Of a DNA stretch of 64,000 nucleotides, positions 18,304 through 28,100 are shown in pieces. The notes beneath the pieces are model-generated. The model was given only the letters and a program-made list of their open reading frames with translations. It ran no database searches and was not told where the DNA came from. The stretch's first letter is position 1. Each line of letters opens with the position of its first letter. The position numbers and the translations under genes are program-made. The stretch is from Granulosicoccus sp. (lineage in GTDB: Bacteria; Pseudomonadota; Gammaproteobacteria; Granulosicoccales; Granulosicoccaceae): the NCBI GenBank assembly GCA_020627685.1, contig JAHDGK010000020.1, positions 5,007-69,006 of the forward strand. Reading direction: 5' to 3'.

Positions 18304-19307
18304 GCGATGCTCCCGGCAACTCGATTGCCTTGGTCGTCAAAACAAAGTGGGTTTTCAGGTTGTATTTTTACTGTTGAACCGACTGCAAAGGGGTTTCCAT
18401 CCGGACTCAACGCGGTGATGGCATGCCCTTTAAAGTCTAAGTGCAGACGCGTCTGATCGCCTAGTTGTTCAACACGTTTCACGGTGGCAGGCTCACCTTT
18501 TCCGTACGCGATATGTTCCGGCCTTAGTCCGATCGTTCCAGAATTCGACGCCATTGATTCAAATAAATCAGCAGGCAATATGTTGATACGTGGAAGTCCT
18601 AAACGACTGGCAACATAAACGCTGTTTGGATCTTCATAGATTTCCCGCGGAGACCCAAACTGCACAAGCTTTCCATCTTGAAGCACACCAACATGAGTCG
18701 CCATTGTCATGGCTTCTATCTGATCGTGGGTTACATACAGTAGCGTCGAACCCAGCTCGGAGTGAATACGCTTAAGCTCTATTCTCAAATCCGCACGAAG
18801 TCTTGCATCAAGAGAACTCAAAGGCTCATCCATTAGATAAATAGCTGGATCACGGACCAACGCTCGGCCAATAGAGACTCGTTGCATCTCCCCACCCGAT
18901 AACTCGGTTGCGCGGTTATTCAGCTTGTGAGATATCTGGAGTTTCTCAGCGACTTCAGTAACTTTTCTCTCTATTTCGCTCTTACTGGTTTTTAGTATCG
19001 GGGAGCGCAATGGAAAAGCCAGATTATCTTTAACCGACAAGTGCGGGTATAAAGAATACTGCTGAAAGACCATGGCAACATCGCGCTGTGCAGGTGTTTC
19101 AATATCGACGTTCCTACCATCGATTAGAACATTTCCCGCATCCGCTTTTTCCAGCCCTGATATCAATCGTAGCGTCGTGGTTTTCCCTGCACCAGTGGGC
19201 CCGAGTAGCACGACAAAACTACCATTATCAATTGTCATATTCATATCGATGACCGCTACTTGATCACCGAATGACTTACTAAGATTTTTTAATTCAACTT
19301 CAGCCAC
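18300..19307 (-). CDS. Sugar/polyol ABC transporter ATPase (second copy)
   Basis: 335 residues from GTG 19307. The start is chosen because GGAG lies nine bases upstream and the first residues (VAEVELKNLSKSFG) match the family; ATG 19322 is another option. Motifs: Walker A GPTGAGKTT, signature LSGGEMQR, Walker B AIYLMDEPLSSLDA, H-loop VTHD, then a C-terminal TOBE/OB domain as in UgpC/MalK ATPases. The start overlaps the end of the preceding ATPase by 8 bases and the stop overlaps the kinase start. Having two distinct ATPases suggests a heterodimer, as in the GlpST glycerol importer. Confidence 0.92.
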   Translation of the reverse strand: MAEVELKNLSKSFGDQVAVIDMNMTIDNGSFVVLLGPTGAGKTTTLRLISGLEKADAGNVLIDGRNVDIETPAQRDVAMVFQQYSLYPHLSVKDNLAFPLRSPILKTSKSEIERKVTEVAEKLQISHKLNNRATELSGGEMQRVSIGRALVRDPAIYLMDEPLSSLDARLRADLRIELKRIHSELGSTLLYVTHDQIEAMTMATHVGVLQDGKLVQFGSPREIYEDPNSVYVASRLGLPRINILPADLFESMASNSGTIGLRPEHIAYGKGEPATVKRVEQLGDQTRLHLDFKGHAITALSPDGNPFAVGSTVKIQPENPLCFDDQGNRVAGSIA

Positions 19308-20397
19308 GTTGCAATGCTCCATCGTTGAGCTCAGATCGAAGAGCAAGACCACTACTTTGATCAAAGAGAGTGATAGTGCTGGCATTGAAATCCACACCGA
19401 CATTGTCTCCGACATCTACAGACATTGAAGAATCAACTCGTGCTTTTAACTCGCCAAATTCCGACTGCATAACCACAATTTGAGTCGTACCCAAATACTC
19501 AACTGCCTGGACTTCTGCTCTCAACGAGCCCGAGTCACTTAATGCAATATGTTCTGGCCGAACTCCTAAAACCAATTTCCCGGACGCATCCTCCAATTGT
19601 TGAGGAACATTGATTATATGCTCTCCAAGTTTGGCTACTTTCTGCCCGCTGGTCACATCACCCTTATAGTTAAGAAAATTCATAGACGGCGATCCGATAA
19701 AATCGGCGACGAACAAACTAGCGGGTTTATCGTAAATATCCTGAGGCGTACCGAACTGCTCTACCACAGCATTATTCATGACGACTATTTTGTCACCCAT
19801 TTGCATAGCTTCTAATTGATCATGCGTGACATAAACAGTTGTGGCACCCATACGGTCATGCAAAGCGCGAAGCTCTTCTGACATGTGCTCTCTGAACTCC
19901 GCGTCAAGGGCTCCCAAAGGCTCATCCATCATGAACGCTTTGGGCTCCCTGACTATGGCCCGACCTAAGGCAACACGTTGCCTATCACCACCCGATAACC
20001 CCCCTACTGGTTTATCAAGAATATTCTCAATACCGAGGATCTTCGAGACTTCCGCTACTTTCGCTTTCACATCGCGGCGTTTCATTCCTTGACTGACAAG
20101 CGGGTAGCTAATGTTTCGCCTTACATTCATATGGGGATACAGAGCAAACATCTGAAAAACAAATGCTATGTCCCTTTTGGAAGGCGGTAGTTGGCTAATT
20201 TCTTCGCCGTCTAAAAATATCTCACCGGAGCTTGGTAATTCCAAGCCGGCAATCATGCGCAATGTCGTGGTCTTTCCACAACCAGATGGACCCAACAGCA
20301 TGAAAAATTCGCCGTCTTCAATCTTAAACGAAGATTCTTTTACGGCTGTGAAGCTGCCAAAGTCTTTGCGGACACTTTTGATGACTATCTCAGCCAT
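19300..20397 (-). CDS. Sugar/polyol ABC transporter ATPase (first copy)
   Basis: 365 residues from ATG 20397, which overlaps the stop of the small membrane-protein gene (TAATG). Walker A GPSGCGKTT, signature LSGGDRQR, Walker B AFMMDEPLGALDA and VTHDQLEAM are all intact. A UgpC/MalK-type regulatory domain follows (GVRPEHIALSDSG). It probably forms a heterodimer with the next gene product and powers the two permeases upstream in the operon. Confidence 0.93.
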   Translation of the reverse strand: MAEIVIKSVRKDFGSFTAVKESSFKIEDGEFFMLLGPSGCGKTTTLRMIAGLELPSSGEIFLDGEEISQLPPSKRDIAFVFQMFALYPHMNVRRNISYPLVSQGMKRRDVKAKVAEVSKILGIENILDKPVGGLSGGDRQRVALGRAIVREPKAFMMDEPLGALDAEFREHMSEELRALHDRMGATTVYVTHDQLEAMQMGDKIVVMNNAVVEQFGTPQDIYDKPASLFVADFIGSPSMNFLNYKGDVTSGQKVAKLGEHIINVPQQLEDASGKLVLGVRPEHIALSDSGSLRAEVQAVEYLGTTQIVVMQSEFGELKARVDSSMSVDVGDNVGVDFNASTITLFDQSSGLALRSELNDGALQRG

Positions 20398-20591
20398 TAT
20401 TCCTGCTCCGAAAAATGGCTGACAACAATAAACATGACCGTGCCTACGAGCGTCACGATAAACGAATACGTATACGCCCAGAGATAAAACGGCTGCATGA
20501 GCATGAATACACCAACACCTATAAGTAGTGTGGCAATCAGTTCCCACGGCCCTCGTTTGAGAGTTAATAGGCCTTTAAAAAAGCGCGTCAT
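20397..20591 (-). CDS. Small two-helix membrane protein in an ABC operon (64 aa)
   Basis: 64 residues from ATG 20591, overlapping the upstream permease stop (ATGA) and the downstream ATPase start (TAATG). Two hydrophobic stretches (about residues 17-32 and 36-57) flank a short loop. I do not recognise the family from residues alone. Its place between permease and ATPase genes parallels the small GlpU/DUF2160 protein of glycerol ABC operons, which is usually longer. Function is unknown; tight coupling suggests it belongs to the transporter complex. Confidence 0.75.
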   Translation of the reverse strand: MTRFFKGLLTLKRGPWELIATLLIGVGVFMLMQPFYLWAYTYSFIVTLVGTVMFIVVSHFSEQE

Positions 20592-21526
20592 TTTCGCACG
20601 GCTCCAAATGTAATTCCGCGCAACAAATGCTTGCGCAGCATGACAGTAAAAATCATCACAGGTAAGAGAAACAAGGTCGCCCCAGCGGCAATCGCCGGCC
20701 AATCCAATCCACCCACACCAATTATGGTGGGTATAAACGGTGGCGCTGTTTGTGCCGTACCTGACGTTAGCAATACCGCAAAAGCGTATTCATTCCAGGC
20801 GAAAATCAAACAGAATATTGCCGTTGATGCGATCCCGGTAGCTGCCTGCGGCAATACGACTTTATAAAATGCCTGAAAGCGGGTGTAACCATCTATCAGA
20901 GCCGCCTCTTCATATTCGCGTGGTATTTCATCAATGAATCCTTTTAATAGCCATACCGCTAACGATATGTTCACCGCCGTGTATAAGAGGATCATCCCCA
21001 AATGGGTATCACTCAAACCTAACTTCCGATACATTAAAAATATCGGTATAGCCACCGCTATCGGAGGCATCATCCTGGTCGAGAGAATGAAGAACAACAA
21101 ATCGTCTGCTAACGGTATCTTGAATCTTGAGAACGCGTAGGCGGCAAGCGTACCGAGAAACACACTCAAAAACGTAGAGCCGAAACCGATAATGACGGAG
21201 TTCAAAAACCGTCCACTAAATTTAGACGGGCCAGCAATAACCATATCTCGATTGCGGACGATTTCCTCTGCAAAGTTTTCCGGTGGTGGAAGGCTTGCCA
21301 GAGTCTCTGGGCTTACTCTCGTACGAGTGGTGAATAAGTTTACATACCCCTCTAAAGACGGCTCATAGAAAACCTTAGGAGGGTAGCTAATACTATCGGG
21401 AGGAGTCTTGAAACTCGTCATCATGATCCAAACCAGCGGGATCATTGTAATAAGAGCATAAGTGATAACCAGCGTACCGGATATCCACTTAACTCTTGAT
21501 GATGTTTCGGTAACTGAGAAGCTCAT
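20588..21526 (-). CDS. Carbohydrate ABC transporter permease (MalG type)
   Basis: 312 residues with about six transmembrane helices. The EAA loop reads EYEEAALIDGYTRFQAFYKVVLP, and the N-terminus (ITYALITMIPLVWIMMTSFK) is typical of MalG/UgpE permeases. A long periplasmic stretch (about residues 40-95) follows the first helix. It overlaps the upstream permease by four bases (ATGA) and the downstream small gene the same way. It forms the channel with the preceding permease. Confidence 0.93.
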   Translation of the reverse strand: MSFSVTETSSRVKWISGTLVITYALITMIPLVWIMMTSFKTPPDSISYPPKVFYEPSLEGYVNLFTTRTRVSPETLASLPPPENFAEEIVRNRDMVIAGPSKFSGRFLNSVIIGFGSTFLSVFLGTLAAYAFSRFKIPLADDLLFFILSTRMMPPIAVAIPIFLMYRKLGLSDTHLGMILLYTAVNISLAVWLLKGFIDEIPREYEEAALIDGYTRFQAFYKVVLPQAATGIASTAIFCLIFAWNEYAFAVLLTSGTAQTAPPFIPTIIGVGGLDWPAIAAGATLFLLPVMIFTVMLRKHLLRGITFGAVRK

Positions 21527-22506
21527 CGTTCTTTCACCTTGTTAAGCGCCTTTACATATATTGATGCGAGCCCAAATACCGTAACGAATAAAATAATGGC
21601 GAATGCGCTCGAATATCCTGTGCGCCATTTTTCAAACGCTTCGCGTTTAAGGTTGATAGATGCCATCTCTGTAACAGAGCCCGGCCCTCCCCCGGTCAGT
21701 TGAACAACCAGGTCAAACATTTTGAAGTTCTCGATACCTCGAAAAAGAACTGCCAACATTAAAAATGGCAGGACCATTGGAATAGTGATAGTGAAGAACT
21801 GCCGCAACTTGGAGGCCCTGTCGACTTCTGCCGCTTCGTATATGTAGTCTGGAATACTTCGCAGCCCCGCCAAACAAATGAGCATCACGAACGGCGTCCA
21901 CATCCAAGTATCCACAATGACTATCGACCAAGGCGCAAGATCTACCGATCCAAGCATTTCAAAACTGGACGGATCAGCGCCTGTAAAAAATGTAACGATA
22001 TAATTGAACAAGCCAATTTGTGGCTGATAGAGAAACGTCCAGAAGTTACCAACAACAGCGGGCGACAACATCATCGGCAAAACGATTATGGTGGTCCATA
22101 GGTCATTGCCTTTAAATTTCTTATTGATTAGCCAAGCTAATGTGAATCCAATGAGAACTTGAAAAAACAAAGTCCAGAAAAGAAAGTGAGCCGTAGCTTG
22201 CATGGACAACCAAATGTCACTATCGCCAAGAATTCTCTCGTAGTTTCTTAGACCGATGTATTCAACTTCGCGGTTAAGACGATTTGCTTTAAAATTTGTA
22301 AAGCTTAGATTGATAGTCCATATCAACGGAAAGATATTGACGGCAAGCAATAAAAATATTGTTGGCCCCACAAATATCCAGGCAATTGCCCTATCGGATA
22401 GGCCTTTTATTTTCCGGGCCACCCGCACTGGTGTTGCCCCGGCGAGCCGATCGATAGTCTTATCAGACATGTTAATAGCACCCATTGGAGATCGTTCAGA
22501 AGCCAT
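21523..22506 (-). CDS. Carbohydrate ABC transporter permease (MalF/UgpA type)
   Basis: 327 residues, six transmembrane helices, first helix near residues 38-60 (IAWIFVGPTIFLLLAVNIFPL). The EAA loop reads YIYEAAEVDRASKLRQFFTITIP. Start ATG 22506 is preceded by GGAAG; MSDKT twelve codons in is another possibility. It lies 89 bases after the binding-protein gene, across two hairpins that probably set the relative dose of the two products. Confidence 0.92.
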   Translation of the reverse strand: MASERSPMGAINMSDKTIDRLAGATPVRVARKIKGLSDRAIAWIFVGPTIFLLLAVNIFPLIWTINLSFTNFKANRLNREVEYIGLRNYERILGDSDIWLSMQATAHFLFWTLFFQVLIGFTLAWLINKKFKGNDLWTTIIVLPMMLSPAVVGNFWTFLYQPQIGLFNYIVTFFTGADPSSFEMLGSVDLAPWSIVIVDTWMWTPFVMLICLAGLRSIPDYIYEAAEVDRASKLRQFFTITIPMVLPFLMLAVLFRGIENFKMFDLVVQLTGGGPGSVTEMASINLKREAFEKWRTGYSSAFAIILFVTVFGLASIYVKALNKVKER

Positions 22507-22535
22507 GAGCTTCCAAAGCGTAAGGAGGTTTATAA

Positions 22536-22586
22536 GTCAGCGACCAAGACCTGGCCGCTGACACGACAATTAGCGAAAGCGCTAAT
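22536..22586 (-). repeat. Two hairpins between binding protein and permease genes
   Basis: GTCAGCG (22536-22542) pairs with CGCTGAC (22556-22562), and ATTAGCG (22569-22575) pairs with CGCTAAT (22580-22586) around a 4-base loop. There is no T-run, so they look like mRNA-stabilising or processing structures at the binding-protein 3' end, common in ABC operons. The second could also be a LacI-type operator. Confidence 0.6.
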
Positions 22587-22595
22587 ATTTAAGGC

Positions 22596-23915
22596 TTACA
22601 ACTTACCTTCGTCTTCAAAGACTTCAGTCCAGTCTTCAATTAGCTTATCAAGCGCTTCTTGCGCTGTACCTTGACCCGCAACAACGTAGTCATGAACGCG
22701 CTTCTGCATTGCAAGAAGTAATTCTGCATAGGCAGGCTCCTGCCAGAAGTCCTGTACATTTTCCATAGCTAGCAGAAAGTCTCCGGCAAACGGAGCGCTG
22801 TCAGGGAAGGTCTCTGAATTGAGCACTGAGTTATGCGCAGAATAACCGCCCATACTCCACCACTGGGCTTGAACCTCTGGGTTCGCAAACCATTTGATAT
22901 ATTCTAATGAAGCCTCTTTCTTGTCAGAGTAGGAAACAACCGAAATTCCCTGACCACCTAACGTTGAACCTGCGTTGTTTTGCGGAGGATTCACGAAAAA
23001 ATCAATCTTGTCTCCACCAGTGTCTGCATCTGCATACAAACCAGGGAAGAAGGCAAACCAATTCATAGCCATAGCGACTTGGCCAGACTTAAACGCATCG
23101 AGACTTTCGCCCATATAAGAGTTGGTGTAGCCAGGAGGCGTAGCAGTTTCATAAAACTCTTTATAGAACTCTAGTGCTTCTACAGATTCTGCTGAATTCA
23201 CAGCGCCTTCCATATCGTATTTGCCAGGGGTATTTTCATATTTGAATCCCCATGGATATAGAGCACTTGTCACGCCCATGGTAATACCTTCAGACCCACG
23301 CTCTGTAAATATCGCGGCTCCGTAAACTTTCTTTCCATCGATCTCACGACCTTGAAAAAACTGAGCGATCTGTAGCATTTCTTTCTGAGTTTTCGGCTCC
23401 CCTAACTCATCTCCGGTAGCTTCCTTATAAGCCGCCTTAATATCGTCTCTTTCAAACCAATCTTTGCGATAGAACCAACCGTTGGCATCACCCATTGCAG
23501 GCAATGCGTAGTAATTGGGCGTACCCTTCGGCCAGGTTGAGTAGGCATAGACGGTGGCTGGAGCAAAATCATCCATACTGATTCCTTCGCTATCAAAGAA
23601 ATCGTTAAGTTTCACGTAGTGACCATTCTCTGCACCACCACCAATCCACTGACTGTCGCCAATCAGTAGGTCGCATAATTTTCCGCCTGAGTTCAGCTCA
23701 TTGAGCATACGGTCTGCAAAGTTAGGCCAAGGCACAAATTCGAAATTCATGGTGTGACCACTTTGCTCTTCGAACCCCTTACTGAGTTCTACCAACGCAT
23801 TTGCTGGATCCCAAGCTGCCCAGCAAAGAGTTAGGTCTTCAGCCTGAACTGCAGTAGATAGGGTACTGGCTGCGACGGAAAGAGCTCCAACAGTCGCAAG
23901 TGTGAGTTGTTTCAT
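22596..23915 (-). CDS. ABC transporter substrate-binding protein, family 1 (sugar/polyol)
   Basis: 439 residues, with a signal peptide MKQLTLATVGALSVAAS ending near VQA. The mature protein begins EDLTLCWAAWDPANALVELS, typical of family 1 solute-binding proteins, with DLLIGDSQWIGGG and YALPAMGDANGWFYRKDWF as further landmarks. It captures the solute in the periplasm for the permeases that follow. It heads the ten-gene minus-strand operon and has a GGAGGAA sequence before its ATG. Ligand identity is unknown; the DhaK-family kinase downstream points to a short polyol or ketose. Confidence 0.93.
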   Translation of the reverse strand: MKQLTLATVGALSVAASTLSTAVQAEDLTLCWAAWDPANALVELSKGFEEQSGHTMNFEFVPWPNFADRMLNELNSGGKLCDLLIGDSQWIGGGAENGHYVKLNDFFDSEGISMDDFAPATVYAYSTWPKGTPNYYALPAMGDANGWFYRKDWFERDDIKAAYKEATGDELGEPKTQKEMLQIAQFFQGREIDGKKVYGAAIFTERGSEGITMGVTSALYPWGFKYENTPGKYDMEGAVNSAESVEALEFYKEFYETATPPGYTNSYMGESLDAFKSGQVAMAMNWFAFFPGLYADADTGGDKIDFFVNPPQNNAGSTLGGQGISVVSYSDKKEASLEYIKWFANPEVQAQWWSMGGYSAHNSVLNSETFPDSAPFAGDFLLAMENVQDFWQEPAYAELLLAMQKRVHDYVVAGQGTAQEALDKLIEDWTEVFEDEGKL

Positions 23916-23940
23916 TCCACATTCCTCCGGTGTGTTTAAG

Positions 23941-24049
23941 ACTCACTAGTCAAAGTGAGTAGCCCGGATTGTTCTAATCCGCGCTCATCCAGAGTCTAAA
24001 TGATTAACGTACCTCAAGTCTATAACTTTTTGAGGTACGTTAATCATTT
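23941..24049 (-). promoter_or_regulatory. Structured leader upstream of the sugar operon, three inverted repeats
   Basis: Three consecutive hairpins: ACTCAC/GTGAGT (23941-23960), CGGATT/AATCCG (23965-23981) and a perfect 20-bp inverted repeat with arms 23998-24017 and 24030-24049 around a 12-base loop. The last is far longer than a usual operator and has no T-run suited to termination. It may be a cruciform-type operator, a terminator for the VOC gene upstream, or part of a leader RNA controlling the binding-protein gene. Confidence 0.6.
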
Positions 24050-24083
24050 CAATATATTCAAAGAGTTAGAATGATTTCAGCAT

Positions 24084-24110
24084 GACGGCCGCAGGAAATC
24101 TGCAGCCGTC
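24084..24110 (-). terminator. Hairpin just after the VOC gene
   Basis: GACGGC (24084-24089) pairs with GCCGTC (24105-24110), with an inner GCAG/CTGC after one mismatch. It lies 26 bases past the VOC stop on the minus strand. There is no clear T-run, so the call of terminator is tentative. Confidence 0.4.
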
Positions 24111-24135
24111 TATGGGTCCTCGACAGCAACCTTAT

Positions 24136-24921
24136 TTACTGAGAAATATGCAACCTAATTCCCCAAGGATCTACAAGATCAACATCAGCGAATCTTGCAA
24201 TATTTGAAGCAATTTCAATTTCATGCAGACCAGCAGTATCCTCAGATCGCGGCCCGGCACCCTTGCTTTGCCAAATATTTCCCGCTAGGTGATGGTGATA
24301 CCCACCCGATCCATAGAAACTCGCTGAAGCCATATTCATCATTCGATCAAAACCCAGCTCGTTCTGGTAGAAATCATCTGCTTGAGATAGATCCCCCACT
24401 TGCAAATGAACATGGCCGATAACAGATCCCGATGGCATCGCCGTCCAATCGTGCATTTTGCTTGAAGCTTTCCAAAGCGAATCCGTATTTAGTGGCTTAG
24501 TGTCGATATGAATGGCTTCACCCTTCACCTTCCATAGTGCTCGATCCCTATCGGCATAAACTTCTATACCGTTGCCCTCAGGGTCACTTAAGTAGATGGC
24601 CTCGCTTACAGAGTGATCTGCCATTCCCTCAATAACAATACCCGTATCGGCGGCATGCCTGAGCCAGACACCCAAGTGCGCGCGACTCGGTAATAGAAAT
24701 GCTGTATGGAATAAGCCAGCTTCACGAGATCTGGTCTTAGCATGTCGATCTTCCAGCAGCTTGAGTAGCGGCTTATCACCCTGGCCCAGCGTGAGCGTTT
24801 CACCATCATCAAACAGCGAATTCAAACCTAGAGTTTTACGATAAAACTCTGCCAATTTATCCCTATTTTTAGCAATTAGGGTCACGGTATTAATCGATAA
24901 AGGAGCGTTACTTGTAGCCAT
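24136..24921 (-). CDS. VOC family (glyoxalase/extradiol dioxygenase-like) protein
   Basis: 261 residues from ATG 24921, with GGAGG six bases upstream. Two VOC modules are visible. The first (about 8-125) begins INTVTLIAKNRDKLAEFYRKTLGL and includes LFHTAFLLPSR and DPEGNGIEVYAD; the second (about 160-255) includes IGHVHLQVGDLSQADDFYQNELGF and DPWGIRLHIS. The pattern resembles CatE-like catechol 2,3-dioxygenases. The metal ligands of the second module are less clear, so enzymatic function is uncertain. It lies alone between the sugar operon and the Amt-signalling fusion. Confidence 0.87.
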   Translation of the reverse strand: MATSNAPLSINTVTLIAKNRDKLAEFYRKTLGLNSLFDDGETLTLGQGDKPLLKLLEDRHAKTRSREAGLFHTAFLLPSRAHLGVWLRHAADTGIVIEGMADHSVSEAIYLSDPEGNGIEVYADRDRALWKVKGEAIHIDTKPLNTDSLWKASSKMHDWTAMPSGSVIGHVHLQVGDLSQADDFYQNELGFDRMMNMASASFYGSGGYHHHLAGNIWQSKGAGPRSEDTAGLHEIEIASNIARFADVDLVDPWGIRLHISQ

Positions 24922-25177
24922 GAACAACCTCCGTCTATAATGCGTTGCAAGTTACTTGAAGCGTGTTTCACCGTTCAAGCGTATGCCATACAATGAAGGC
25001 ATTTAGCATTATTTTAAGAGGCTGTTTTTCGAACACTCTGTTCTTTAATACAGAACAATAAGTTGCCCTCTACTAAATCGCACGAACATCACCCTAAAGA
25101 GGCAAGTCTCCACAAGATCTCAATTAAGCGATATACCTGAATTGATCTAAGGGCGGTACCGTACTAAACCTGCTGTT

Positions 25178-28100
25178 CTACGCAGCGTTTTTACCATCGT
25201 TATGACGTCGGCTGGGGGGAACCAAATTACCGCTTTTCATCGATTCCCGAGTGTGTTCTGCGGACAAAGGCCTTGAGAATAAAAACCCTTGAATCTGATC
25301 GCAGTCCCAACTCTGAAGCATCGCAAGTTGATCGACATCTTCAACCCCTTCAGCTAAGACTTTCATACCCAAGCGCCTACCAAGCCCAACCATGGTTTGC
25401 GTAATTTCCGCAGCTTTTCCATCATTATTCAGGTGCTTGATAAAACTTCGATCAATTTTGATCGTTGATATGGGGAATTGATTTAGATACCGAAGACTTG
25501 TCTGCCCGCTTCCAAAATCATCAATGGCAACCGAGACATTCATGTCTCTGAGTTCTTTGAGCATATGGGTGACTTCCTGAAAATCATGCACTAGGACATC
25601 TTCAGTAATCTCCAACTCTAACTGAGTGGCTGGTATCTTATGCCTCTCAAGAACCGTTCTAACCGTATTACAGAATTCCCGATTCTGGAATTGCTGTGGT
25701 GATACATTCACAGAGATTCTATAGGGCTTACCATCATCAGCCAATGGCCAGCTTGCAGCAAACTCGCAGGCCTGGTCCAGAACAAATGTACCGATCTCAT
25801 CCATTAGCTTTAGCTTTTCTGCCTCTGCAATGAAGTCCCCGGGGGGTATTTCTCCACGCTCTGGGTGCGACCATCGGATGAGGGCTTCAAACCCAGTAAT
25901 ACGATTGCTATGCGAATCTACTTGGGGTTGATACAGCAAATAGAATTCATTTTCCGCTAGAGCTTTTCGTAGGTCCTCTTGAATCTTCAACTGCATCTTC
26001 GCATCCATGTCCATCTCTGGCTCAAAGCTGACTACACACCCTTTACCTTGTGCCTTAGCCTCGTATAAGGCCAAATCAGCCATGCGTAGTAAATCATCTG
26101 GGTCGCTAGCCTGCTCTGGGAACCTGGCAATTCCAATACTCGCACCAACGCGTATATCGACAGTTTTAACGTAGTACAACGCGCTAAGATCCTCAATGAG
26201 CCTATGCAGCACTGCGCGCGCAACACGATCTGCTGATCGCGGCTCAAGATCCGTTAGCACAACAACAAACTCATCACCACCTGTTCGATACACGTAATCT
26301 GTAGAACGCAAAAACAATTCGAAGCGACTTGCGACTTGCTCCAGCAAACGGTCTCCCATCAAATGTCCATATGCATCATTGACCCCTTTGAAACCATCAA
26401 GATCAACGCCAGCCACTACAACCGCACGGTTTGTATCAGTGGCTTCTGCCAAGTATCGCGAAATATGATCTGACAAGGCACGCCGATTAGCCAGCCCTGT
26501 TAATTCGTCATGGAATGAGAGAAACAAGGCCCTATTTTCTGCTTCTTTTCTTGCGGAAATATCGGTGATAGTACCTCTATATCCTTTGAATCTTCCCTCG
26601 GTGCAATAGTAAGGAACACCACGAACTTCCACCAATATGCTCAAGGATTCTTCCAAGTCGTATGTGGTTTCAGCTTCAAATACAGGAAAAGCTTCTGTAT
26701 TTTCCATGTGCTGATTCAACTGCTTTTTCAAATCATACTCAACGTTGAGAAAATTGAGTAAAGGCATCCCGATAACGTCTGAGATTTGAACGTTAAGACC
26801 GTGCGTTGAATTTGCATGAAGGAAACTAACGTTCATGTCGTCATTAGTTTCCCATAGCCAGTCGGAAGCGGTTTCAGCAAACTGTTGAAAACGCTCATTG
26901 GCTGCAACTATCGATTGATTTGCAAGCTCATACTTTCCAATAACTTTGTTTAGGGCCGCGGCTAACTCAGAGTGTTCTTCATCAGAATCAACTAAATCCA
27001 CGGAGCCAAATTTGTCGGCTTCCAGGGTTTGACTCTCAAGCGCATTTTTTAATCGCGTCAACCCGACTGTCTCACCATGCTCTGCATAGTTGAGACCAAT
27101 TTTTTCGGCATCCTCACTAACGCGAAACTCTATGAATCTACGCACAACGAATACAGTCAACCAACATAGCCCACAGCTGACAATAAAAATTGTTAAAGCG
27201 CCGGCAAACTGTACAAACAGTTGCGCCATTCTACTGCCCGCTACAAGTGCCGATGGAGGTGCGACAAATGCGACTGCTAACGTTCCTAAGACACCTGCAA
27301 AGCCATGGGTCGCTATCGCATCAACTGGATCATCTAGCTTATATTTGTGAAGCATCACATGCGCACCGTAGGTTGCAACGATTCCACCCAATAGCCCGAA
27401 AAGCATTGCTTCGAAACTACTCATGTAAACAACACCGGCTGTACTAGCAACTAACCCACCGAGCATTCCTGTCGCCATTCGGCCGGGGTTAAAGATTCCT
27501 TTGTCGAGCCATGACCCGATTAACATGCCGCTTGACGCGCCGAATACGGCAGCTGAAATCGTGTTGAAAATAACTAACTTTAGAAACGGACTGTCTATGG
27601 ATAGTGCGCCCGCGTTAAATCCAATCCAACCAAATAGCAAGAGAAGAACACCAAACAGGGCAATGACTGAATTATGCGCAGCGAAAGGTTGCACCTCGCC
27701 GTTCTCGTCAAAGCGGCCATTTCGTGGGCCAATGAGGTACAGCGTAACTAGACCAAACCATGCGCCCACTCCGTGAACAACGGTTGCACCAGCAAAGTCG
27801 ATAAAACCCAAGTTGGCCAACGGGGCGAATGCGTTCTCATCATAGCTGTTCCCCCAAATCAACCTACCTGCTATCGGATAGGCAACTGCAGCTATCACCA
27901 TCACAAGGACAATGTATGCTCTGAAAGAGATTCTTTCAGAAACCGCACCGGACACGATCGTGGCAGTCGTACAACAGAAGCAAAATTGAAATAGAAAATC
28001 TAAGACATCAGGACCAGCCTTAGCCGAAGACTCAGAACCTAGTAGCTCAGGGATACTTACTCCGTACATCAGCGCGAAGCCGACTGCAAGAAATCCAATC

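Noticed and set aside
16678-23915. Operon as a glycerol uptake and degradation system
   Set aside because: The transporter layout is glycerol-like, but there is no glycerol kinase or glycerol-3-phosphate dehydrogenase, and the kinase is of the DhaK-DhaL type with sugar isomerase partners.
23998-24049. 20-bp inverted repeat as an insertion-sequence end or MITE
   Set aside because: No transposase, target-site duplication or second copy is visible in the window, so I report it only as a structured element.
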